From the NCBI GenBank assembly GCA_030248225.1, contig JASANE010017530.1:62001-126000 (forward strand): 64,000 nucleotides of DNA, read 5' to 3'. The translations under genes were made by a program, and so were the position numbers. Under the pieces are notes generated by a model that was not told the DNA's origin, did not search any database, and worked only from the letters and a program-made list of their open reading frames with translations. Shown here piece after piece: positions 39,001 to 51,000 of this stretch (position 1 is the first letter of the stretch; each line of letters begins with the position of its first letter). The DNA is from Trileptium ribeirensis (lineage: Eukaryota; Nematoda; Enoplea; Enoplida; Thoracostomopsidae).

Positions 39001-42000
39001 GATTAGGTTGATTTTTAGAGAGGAATTAGTAACTTTACGCATAGGAAACTAGTGTCTTTAGAGGTAGGAACATTCGGGTCTGGCGAGCTCTAGCCAAACC
39101 CGACTTGTGAATAAATGGGATGGTACGACTCTCCAAACGCCCCGATATGTATAAGAACAGCCCTACCCCGCGTGGTAGGACCGAAAAATTTACTACGATT
39201 TTTGGTAGAAATGATTGGCCGCGACGGAAACCCGTCACAACCGTCCTCACAGGTGAGGACCACAGAAATTTTGGCTGTCCGCCCTATAGTGAACAGCAAA
39301 TGAGCAAATTTCTTGAAAATATTAGTAAAAAAGTAAAATATTGTTCAAAGTTAGGAAGTACACTGGTGAAATGTAGTGATAAATAAAATATCAGCTACCA
39401 GCGTCCATTGTCACTGGCTACGTTAGCTGATAAAACTGAAAGAAGATGTCAATTCCGAAAACTCGGAATTACGAGCTGCGGCTCCGGCCCATAACTCCGG
39501 AACCGTTGAGAATTCGGGATTTAAGGACTGAACATTTCCAATAGGGAATTTTACGGTCTTTAAAATGAGACCGGTTCCATGGATATCCAATCAGGATCTG
39601 CGGACTTATAAAGAAATAACTATGTATACATGACAAATAAATCACATTTAATCAGATAACTTAATAAATAATCCACTCAAATCTATATGGAAGACATCGT
39701 TAGGTTCCCTGAAACCGAGGCTTTCATTAGAGCATTTGGCCCACTTTTGGGTACCCTTTCCCATGAAAATCGTAGCAATCATGCCCCCCATAGGCGTGTG
39801 ACCCGTCATTGGATTCCTCTCGTCGGATCCGACAGAAATATTTTCCTCTCACCCCACAAAAAGTAAACCGAACCGCCGGGAGCCGCGTAAAACACTTTAA
39901 TTATTTACAAAATTATCGACGGGATCGCCCGAGAGCCCACCTGCCCTTTTTGTCGTCCAAAAACGGACCTGTTACATATCAAATTGTTCGGACGAACACA
40001 CTAAATCCGAATCCGAGACTCGTTTGGCACTTTGGCCATCACCGAGAGAATGGAACCCTCTTTTTACTCTGTTTGTTCCTCGTTTGTTTACATAAGCGGA
40101 GTCTCTTCTATCCCGATCCCAACTATATAAGCATATATGTTGATATATAAGTTTATATGAAATAAATACAAACAAATGTATAAGCGAATAAATTCTATAT
40201 TAGATTATTAGCTGAATGTGGACGTCCAGCATTAATTTGTGTTTATAATTTCTATCAGCACAGGGTTATGCGTCCTTGATGTGTTTGTTAAGTCAATAAA
40301 GCTAAATTTAAGACTATTTATATACAGTTTATATAAAGTTTAGGATGATGAAGAAGTTTCGAGAAACTTCTTATCAGTAAGCGAACACAGCTTTGATACC
40401 AAATTAGTATAAAATTTATAGTTGTCCAGACGCATCTACTTGAGCAAATAAAGCACTAATATAAAACGTGGCACGAGTTAGGTGTGAAATAAATTTGGAA
40501 AGTTGAAGTTATATTAAACCTTGCTTTAATACTCGGCAGAACCACTGAATGTTAATCTTTTGAGCAAATAATTTTGACCTTTCAAGTTAATATAAAAGTT
40601 GTATTAAAGTTAATAGTTTAATATCAGGGAATAACCGGAACCGAAATTTACCGGAACCGGAACCAGCAACCGGAACCGTTCATTTAAACCGGATCCGGAA
40701 CCGGAACCTGGTCTTCGAAATTTATATATAGTAAAACAGATGGAAGAAATGATGGTATAGTGGATTTAAAATGCATTAAAAATAACTTTTACATGAAACT
40801 TAATGTATTGCGATGGTATTATTGCCTTTCTCAAACTTTAAAGAGACTGAGCAAGCTAATAATGTTTATTTATCGATCAAATATGTCGGTTTTTGGACAT
40901 TCAGAGCAAAAAATGCCTTCCACTAGATCATAATGATGATAACTTTCTAATCAGAATGCTATAAATGAGACACACTGTGATGCTGCTCGCACAGTTTCAA
41001 TAAATACAGTGCATTGCCAAGAAAGCAGTTTCTAGCTGCATTGCAGATAACGTTAGTTTACTTCAATTTAGACTGATTTACCAAGATTACAAGCGCACTG
41101 GCGGGTGCTTGACGCAATTTATGTTAGCCAAGCATACCCTAAGTACTTCTGCGTAAGCCATACTCTGTTATCGAGTTGGACCGGTTTAATGAAAACGTAT
41201 TCCACAGACTTCTGGATGTGTAAAATAGCTGCTACAAGCATGACCTGGCTTTGATTTAACAAAATCTTGCAGGTTATTATGAAAAATTCCTGCTCAAATT
41301 ATGTGCCCTACTTACGTTTCACACGGCAAATTGGTTAGTTAATCTTTTCTTTTGCTTGGTTGTATTGGAGCTTGATCATTGTATAATATATATTACATAT
41401 GTTTGGATTACAGGATGAAGCAAAAAACGTGGAAAATTTCAAACAAAATTTTTAAACCGGAATTCCGGTTCCGGTATGGTTTTTGCCCTTTGCCGGAACC
41501 GCAACCGGAACACGATTTTCGCCTGAATCGGAACCGGAATTCCGGTTACTCCCTGTTTAATATATAGTCAGTATAAGTTTTATATATATAAATATGATTT
41601 GAAATTTTGAAAATTCGAATTATAAAGTAATATAATTCGCATATTAAATGTAGGGGTTTAGTTTACCTGTAAAGTAACGGTCGCATCTGGGACCGAAATA
41701 ATGTAGCAGACGCGCTACGGATTCAACAGAGAATCCTCGTTGTTGTATTTTTCGAGCAAACAAGTTTCTAGAAAGTTAGCTTAAATTTATAAAAGTTTTA
41801 TATAAAGATAATATTTAAAGGGTAATAAAGCTATTTAATTACGTAGAATTTGATCCGAAATTTATCGAAATTCGGACCGATAAGAAACTTTGCTTTTGAG
41901 CTTATGAACTGGAGTCTAATCGCCCGAAAAGTGCTGACCAAGCACTTTTAGCAAAATTGTCGGAGTAGATTGAGTGTCCTTGACGATAGGTTAGAGAGAC

Positions 42001-45000
42001 CCGAACCTTGATAGCTAGCCCGTAGGATTGAATACCGTTTCGATGAACACCAGCGTATAACATTTAGCCTCCCCTGTCCATTCTTTTGTTTACATGGTAG
42101 TCTTGCCCGTCCTAGCTTGTCCCGCAATCCATAACCATGATTAAGACACCCACACGATTTATTTAAATAGTCGAAGTCATGCTGAAGCTCCCTCGGTCGT
42201 TGAGTTAAGGCACAAGTAAACGCGTCACTTGCGCATTGACTTAATTTTAGATGCTTCCCTGAGTCGAGATACGCTTTCTGAGCCGACCGAGGTTACATAA
42301 AACTTCTGCAAATGAGTACCTGGAATAGAACGTTGTACCGTGCTTGGCCTTGTTCACTAAAATTCACTATTTAGGAGAAGATGTCGTTTCGGAATCGTGA
42401 TCGGAATAATTAACAGTTGCTTGTAAGCGATAAAATTTACCTGGCACACCCTTTCTTCTAGCAGTTGTGCTGAAATCTTGTTAGGACGTCAGCAGCAACC
42501 TACGCCTCTAAAATTGAGCCTAAAACGTAGTAGACCCGCATCCGAATTCGTTAATTTAATGTTTCAAGAGTGAGATACCTCGCTCAAAGTGAAAATTTAA
42601 TGTTTATCGATAATTACTCCAAGAATTCGGTTGAAATTTTACCGGACCTCCGTAAGGATCCCATGACTTAATTCATAAGAGTTTTGGATATCACATCAGC
42701 GAGTCCGGTACCTGGTACGGCCAGTTAAAGTGGCTTCGAAAACAACAACTATCGTGAAACACGATATGTTAATAATTGTCCCGAGTTTAAACTAACTGGT
42801 TTCCAGTAGAAAGTGTGGCATCAGGTGCGGAATAGTACCGTCATTTTGAACAGAAAGAAATTGTCTACCGGAATCACAAGCCCGACGACCATGAAGGGGC
42901 TTGCCCTTACCAAAAACGTAGAGTTTAAATATTTTAAGATTCCCTGAAGGAATTTTGTCGAAAATTTGGCCATTTCTTCGTAGGAATGTGTGCCACCAGA
43001 GACAACCTAAAACTAGACAATATAGCGTTGGAATCATAAACCCGACGGCCCGAGCGGCGTTCGCCCATACCCAAAATTTCAATTGTTCATAACTCAAAAT
43101 TCCTTCAACGCTATTTACTCTACAAATAGAGACCCGTTAGGCCTTCCGTTTGCGCTATTAAGACCGGCAAAATCGCGGCCCGTTCAAAAAGTATGCAAAA
43201 TATGGACCCGAGCAGCGCAAAAGTCGCTCAGGGTCTACACAAATTTCATTGACTTCTTGACAGTATATGCATTTTCATAGTAGGTTTTGGTTCAGCTTTT
43301 GCACACATTACTCTAAGCTTTTAGCTTTATATTCCAGTTTCCCCTATACTTTTTCTCTGTTTCTCTGAGTATAGTCATCAATGCAGCACTAAATCCGTCG
43401 GAGTGTCGAAGCTCCGATACACGGCCGCTGCAATGAAAATATTAAATTTACCAGAGTTGGTAAATTTAGTAGCAGTGGCAAAATTTCTGTGTATACAAGT
43501 TGTCGATATCGCTAGATGCGATATCGAGTCTATCGGGTCACGGCCCGACGGACCAATTTTTTGTGACGATCGTTAACCCGGTCCTGATAAATTGAAAACT
43601 TAGGTAGAACCCAGTCCCCGTGCAAAGTTTCACGGAGAAAGGCTGGTAAATTATTAAGAAAATCAAACTTGTAGGTTTGCCCCTCCATGTCGATAGACTG
43701 GGCTAAGGATATCGATTAGAACTGAATAAATCGGGCAGCTTAAGGGCACCAACCGAATGGCATCCGATCGGAAAATTCAATACAATGTTATTGACCAGTA
43801 GACCCGACGTTTTCGGACCTACATGATAAGGAGGAACTGTGCAAACTTAGAATAACAAATCTAATAGCAAATAGAGCTACGCTCGAGAACCGTTTTCGAG
43901 TTGAAATAACAAAAGTTCATGTAGTTTTAGGATAGTGTCGATGACCTACAAGGCATCGCTACTAATAGGTTGATTCTCAAACAACTTTTCATTTAGCTGA
44001 ATACAAATTTAACCCCTGCCCCCATGTCCCAAAGTTAGCATAGAACTTCGTATAATTGCAGCATGTAGTCACACCATTTGTGCAGATCATGTTCATGCGC
44101 AGGATTTGCTCCTCGTATCACAAGTTAGTTACCTGCATGAGTGCGTCCCTCATCCCACACTCATACCGTCGCATCGTGGCGATGAAGAGCGATTTACCCA
44201 GATAGCGTAAGGATTTATCTTTTCGGATACCGACTAAGAAGTACAAATAAATAAGAAATCAGTTAACCGAACTATACAGTTTAACCCGATCGAGGCTGAG
44301 AAACTTAGGAATACCCCAGAACTGTTCATTGCTTCGGCAGGGGCCCAATCGCTCGCCAAAGCGTTAAATTTGTCTTATACTTTAGGTTCTTTCAAGTTAT
44401 CGGAAATAGTGACCTTTCGCACACGTACAAAGTAACCGATTCGGGATATGTATTTGTATATATATGTATAATTTGTATAAAGCAGTAGGTAAATGTTGAG
44501 ATACTCGGCCAGGATGGTACCTTTTTGGAGCACCTGTATCTTACGTATTGATATTTGTATGTTATTGTTTAATGATATTGTTGTTTGCCTTGATGTATGG
44601 TTGTGCCCATTGGTTCTACTGTTTGCCCTCGTATGATTGGAACGATCCGACCACGGAAGTAGAGACTCGGTAAGAAGGTACATTCTCAACGGGCACTTTT
44701 TCAGGATTCGTAGTTGCTAAAACACGTACTCAGTTGACTATTTAACTATCATAACGCTTATACGCGAGAATATCCTCATTCGTCTGCGCCCGTATCGTTC
44801 CTGGAGTGACATTGACATATCTTCGCGATAGTGACAGTTGGAACTATTGGTATCGAACTATCGTGGTTGCCCTAATACTATCGTTATTAGAAGGGTTATC
44901 GGTAGTCTTGGTGTTACTGTTATTAAAAGGATTATCGGTCGTCTTGGTGTTACTGTTATTAGAAGGGTTATCGGTCGTATCAGTATTATCGTTAGTAAGT

Positions 45001-48000
45001 GGGTTATCGGTCTCATTGGAGTTATTGTCTTAAATACTTGGGTTATCGGTGGCTATATTGGAACATTATTCGGTCCTAATTGGTAGTATTAACGGTTATC
45101 CGGAGATTGTAGTATTACTTAATTGGCTTATCGGTCGTAGCGGACTCTTCGCGAATCGTAAATTGAACTAGTGACATTTCCTAGTGAACAGTAATATCTT
45201 CGCATCCGGCTGGATGTAATTCATCGTTGTGTGTCGGAGAATCCTGTCAACCGCCACACCGACTCGTCCGAAGCGCCGCCCCCAGGCTATCGCGTCGTCA
45301 GTACCAAGACCGTTGAAGAAAGGAATCGTTGCCCGTGCTGTTGGTGTACCGCATCGCGTACTGGTCTCGAAGAACGAGTGGACACGCCCGTGGATTGGAA
45401 TATCACCGTGATCGTTGGAATTGAACACTGTAAATTCTTGGACACTATTATTCGTAATTTAGTTGTTGTAAAGTAGATGTATATTGTATCGTATTGATTT
45501 GTGTGAATTGTTCGGGAAAACGCAAGGAAATATTTCAACCGGATTGAGCCGAACTTTGTAGGCTAGGATCTGGAATCTTGAAAAGTCTGGTCATTAACTG
45601 GCCTTTGCACTAGGAAGCAAGGTGCAGAGGAAACCGTCGCCATATATGGTTTAGAATTGCGAAGGTTGTGTGACCGCGCTTTTCCCGATGTTGGCAGCCA
45701 ACAGAGGGACTCGCTCCTTCCTAAATTCTTTCAGATAGGATTGCGTCTACTATTCCACAGGCAAGTGTTGAACCAAATTAATGAATACTTTACTTTTCGC
45801 GATATGTTAGAGGTTGTTAAGCGATATGAGGATGCTATATCTGAATGTCCTGAACCGGACACCCCGCCGCAGTGAGTAAGCCGCGCCCAACTAAGGCAGT
45901 TAACGCCATCCTTGAAGAGCATGAAGGACTGGTCACACAGCTTCAGTCAGTGTTAGAGTATCACCGCCGTGTAAGTAATACTAATAACGATACGATAAAC
46001 CGATTACTCGATGTAATCGATCGCCTCTCAAGAACCCCGCACCAACTGAACGCGCTGGCACAGCCGTACGCAAGCAATCCGCAGCAGCCCGTAACACCGC
46101 GTCTGCAGACGCAGCTGATCAACTGTTTTCGTTGTGGCCAAAATAGTCACTATGCTCGCTTTTGTCCTACACTGGCACCGCTACAGCAGAGCCAGCCGGT
46201 GCTGTAGCGCGAAGGGAGCAACCTGTCGATGTGTATGTCTCCAGCTATGTGCGGCGTGGAGCCCAACCTAATCGCCCAGGGGCCCCGAACGAGCCTCATC
46301 GTAGTAATCAATTTAGCAACGGAGCGCGCCGCCCCGATTATATCCGCATGAATGGTCAACCGCATCGACCATACCCAGGTCCGAATAATAATACGCGAAG
46401 TTATCCAGATGGTCCTATGAACGTACCGATGAACGCATTTAACAGTTACCCGCCGCAGAATAACACATTCCAGCGCCCACGCAATGATCGCATGTCAATG
46501 GGACCTGTGTTTCCACGAATAGACCACAGTTCCAGAATAATTACGTCCAGATGAGAGATAGACCCAATCAGTGGAATGGCACTATGCAACGCGGCAGTAA
46601 CCAAGGTAATTATAATGCAACCCGCCGTAACGGAGCTAGAGGTCCCACCCCCGCAACGAATCATAGGCTAGAGGATTTGAGCCGACAATCAGGAATGATC
46701 CAGGATAAGTTGGGTTTGGTGAACAGTCTGGACAAGTGAACACAATTGCCGTAACTGACGAACAGTATGACAATGACGGTTATTTAACCGCTGCGGACGA
46801 CTGTATTGATTATGACGAAACTGATGGTGATATGTTCGCTCGACAAGTTAACGTGATCGTAACCGCTCCGTTTGATGATGCTACGTGTCACAGTCAGAGT
46901 CGTGAGTCGTTGCACACGACCGACCATGTTACCACCGACGAACTAATGCAAATGGACGAAGAGGCTTGCGAACGCGAAGGGACATATTATGATTGTGAGG
47001 ACCAACTTGTGGACAGTGTAAATAGTCTTAAAGTAGCAGAATGCAACAAAGAGGGATTATCTGTATTTTGTAATCATTCGCCCGAAGTTGGTGAAGAGTG
47101 TATAATGTATAATTATAATAGTTGTGAGGCAGTTCAGGAAATAGCAGGTTGAAGTATGGACGTAATAGAGAGTTGCATTCCTAGATTCTGTGATAGTTGT
47201 CCGGTAGCCGGCGCCGATGAGATAAGTCCGTGTGGTATTGTAATGAGCTAGTTAAGTTTAAACTAAAAATATATTAAACTAAAGTATATTAAGCCGGGTG
47301 ATACCACCGAGTATAAGTGGGTCCCGAGCTGCAGTTTGAGCCGTTATATTTAGTAATGATACAGGGATAGCTGGGTGGAACCGCCGAGTATAGGCAGGGC
47401 CCAGTCTACCAGGGTAATATTCTCTAGTCCTTTAGTAACAGGGACAGCTGGGTGAGACAGCTTGGATAAGCCCAGGCAGCCAGAGCGAACTGTTGTGGCG
47501 TGTATGTTGGCTGTATTTGCTGGGGGTCTTTTTCTTGTAAGTTGGGATTTTTTTATATTTGCTTTGTCTAAAAATTAATAAAAATATTTCTATTACTTTG
47601 TTGTTTTGGCTTGACTGCTGACTTGCTTGACTTTATTGTTTTGACTGCTAGCAAAATGTTCTTTGTTGCAGACACAACTGCGCTCATGCCTTGGTTCTTT
47701 ATGTTGTACGAATGCTTCGCTGTTTTCTGTCGATCTATGTGTTCTGTATGTGTTCGCCTTACAGGAGTTTTGTTAGTACGCTATAGTTCTTAGTAAGCTC
47801 TATATTTATTTCAGGTTTCAGGCATTACTTTTCATCAGGGTTGCTTGTCGAAGGGAGGGGGAAGATTGCATTTTTAACTCTCCGGACCCCAAAACCCAAA
47901 ACCATTCGGAACCAAAAACAGCTTGGCTTTAAACGCAAAACAAAAACAGTTGTAAACTTAAACCCATTCGCTCTTCAGTTAGACAAGATTGCAGCTGAAA

Positions 48001-51000
48001 AGCAAGGTATTTAGAAACTCAAACAAGGTTGAATTCAATAAGTTAACATCACACAAGTGTACATAAAAACCTTGCGTTACCTTTCCATTTCCTGGAAATT
48101 CAATTTTTGTTCGAGTTTGAGGCTTTATTTTGTGCGTTATTCTGTACCTGGTTTTATCTGTGTCATTGGAAACTTTTGTCTGATGTCGCTTTGGTGTCGG
48201 CGGCTTGGCTTGTGCCATGTTCGGTTGTGCGTTTACCGCTCCCTGCAAAGGCACCCTAGGTCTGGAAACGGACCCGGTCATGCTGACTGTCGGCGCTGTT
48301 ACTTCGGTAATACCGGCCCCGTTGATGCGTTAACGGTGAGCAAGACGAATGCTCTGCGACATAGGTGAGTTTGCATGGTTGGAGCCTACAGTTCCTTCGG
48401 GGCTGATAAATGGGCGACGACGGGGAAGGGTGGCAAACAAACGGTAGGATGTGGGGCAGCGGTTGGCTGACACTGGAGACTGTGTGACATCAAGTTGCTT
48501 TGACACGGGTGTTTTCCGGGTGGTGTAGTTACAGATGCGTGCCGGGTGAAGCGCCGGAGATGGAGCTGAGACTGAGTAAATCAAGGCAAGCGTGGTGCGA
48601 GTGAAGTGTACGCGATTTCGTTAAAAAAATTGAGCCAAATTTTCATATAAAAAATCTTTTTTATTTGGTTACCACATTTCATACTTTTAATCACTTGTGG
48701 GAAGGTTTGCGGTAAAGATAACCTCAGTGAATTCTTCTAAGGTGGGAATTTTTACTTATGTCTTCGGAATTATACAATTTTATTCAATATAACATTGCTC
48801 GTGTAAGTCAAGGGAAAATTTATTAATGTAAGACAAAAATGATTACTAGGTTCAGGTTGATGGTACAATGTACCTGTGTAGATTTATATATTTAATGAAC
48901 CTATGTAGTGTACTTATATAAAAATATTTACTATTACTTTTTCTTCCATTTTGTGCCTTTCCATTATCAAACGATGATATATAGTTATTAGCGATCAGTC
49001 GTGCTTTATGTTGTGTCTGGGTTTCGATCAGTTGCAAAATAGTTCTGAGTGTGTTTACATTTTAATTTATCGATTTTTTTTAAATGATGATCTCTTAATT
49101 TTTATATTAAAATGTATACACCTGGCTGGCATTTCCTGAGAATTATAAGATTTCTGCTTGAATGTGTGGGGTTTTATTTTAATATTGGTGATAGGTTAAC
49201 AAAACCCGAACCGCTGAGTATAGTGGCATTTCGGTTTGTTCTTGAGCCAATAAAAAATTTTCCTAGAATTGATGTAGTCTAGGATTTCTGTGTATATAAG
49301 CCAGTTGCACAGCTCAGTCGGTGAGTTCTCTTCGAAGCAGTTGCCGCTGGTAAGTAGCTCTATTATTATTTTGTTAAAAATGTCTTAAGTGCTGAGTATA
49401 AGCACACTATGACACAGTAGCAATTGGGAAACTAGTGGTGGAGTTTGAATAACTGTGGTACCCACCCTATTAGCTAAGACGTTTGGTCGTCTTCTGGTGG
49501 CTTAAGAGTTAAATGTATAGCAGGGAAGGACGCTAATTCCTTCCTTTCGGTACCTTTAGCTTGTATTGGTTGGAGATTTATATGTCTATTATCAGATCTC
49601 ACACTCACAATCACCGTTTTCAACAATTGTTCTCTTGGGTACCCTGTTACATAATATACTTAAGATAGCTTGGGGAATACATACTGCATCGTCGTAACTT
49701 TGTATACCTATAGGAGAGTTAATCTCCGAAGAAACCGCAGCTGGTAAGTAGCTCTTCAATTGTTTAGCACTAGCATTAAAAGTTATTGTGTGAGGAAGGA
49801 CGATTATTCCCTTCCTAAATTACAAGGTAGATTTTGTTGGGAGGACGCTTATCCCCTTCCTTGATTTGCGAGAATTTTAACTGTGGTTGCCCTGCAGTAC
49901 TATTAGCCCTCACGGTCGCTCTCACCGTTTCAACTGTTGCTTATTCTTGACCATAGTAAAAATACTTGGGGCATAATAAAAGAAGTTTTAGAGTGTGTGT
50001 GTCCTAGCTCTCTGTGTTTAAGATTGAATTAGTTAACTTAGCCGAGACTGATTTTGCTCAGAGAGTCCTGTATCCTTGATATTTCATGGAGGTTTATACT
50101 AAGCTTGTGTGGTGAGCTGAGTCCTAGGTCCTGAGTGCTACATTACACATCGTACGGTTCTTATTGAAAGTTATTAGGACTAGCTTTGCTACAGTATTGA
50201 TAGTTGTCCGGAAGCCGCGCCGATGAGATAAGTCCGTGTGGTATTGATAGTTGTCCGGTAGCCGGCGCCGATGAGATAAGTCCGTGTGGGTTTAATGATG
50301 TATATGCCGGTGTGCGCCCTTGAACCACCTCCTGTAGGATTTCCGGGATCCCTAGCTCTTTGGAGACGATTGATGTTGATGATGATAATTTTTATTTTTA
50401 TTCCTCCTCTGAGACTTGCCCATTGAGTTGTGTGATGAGAGAGAATATCGGCCACTGCGATGTGTCCCGCATAACTGCCGTCAAGGCGGGTGATAACGCT
50501 CGTAGCGACCGGATTCCGGCCACGACGATGTATCGCGCAATGGCGTTAAGGATTCAGGCGTGGAAGCCAATGATGATTTTGTGGTTCAATCTGCCCATAC
50601 TCCATGTGCTCTGCCGTGTGAGGTATCTATAAAGCCTGTAAAGAAGCGGGATGAACCAGGAATGATGGAGATTGATTTGGCCGAGACCAGAGCTCAATCG
50701 GTAGCGATCAGTCCTAGTTCCGTTCAAAATAATAAGGATTGTGTATATCCGTGTCATGAGTCGTATGTTGTGAATGTGAGTAGGACGGAAGGCAACGCCA
50801 GTCGTCCTGTTGTTGAATGTGATGTGTCGTGTGTATTCCCCTTAGGCGCGCTTGTGAGCGTAGTAATGATGTTGATGTTATTGAAATATATTTTAAACCG
50901 ACGAATATTATTATGGGGCAGGAGGTGGATTTCCCGCAACCACTGGCCAGGGATTCTCCAAGTCATTGGGTCCTTCGTTGATGCTGACCAGGACTATCCT

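Larger units (their letters stand above)
47242..50197. mobile_element. About 2.95-kb insertion within the acidic ORF region
   Basis: The 48-bp text atagttgtccggtagccggc...tggtattg occurs once before (47,193-47,241) and twice after (50,198-50,290) this block, and the protein reading on either side is the same, so the block appears inserted into, or between units of, a 45-48-bp repeat. Inside are three 75-bp-scale repeats (47,290-47,480), a promoter-like site (49,295) and a two-copy leader-type repeat (49,320-49,985). Open frames (for example 48,057-48,368) have no recognised domain. It may be a solo LTR plus leader of another retroelement. Confidence 0.55.

Noticed and set aside
44806..45086. 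Val/Gly/Ile-rich frames as a membrane protein
   Set aside because: They are translations of the 36-bp tandem repeat in the retroelement leader.
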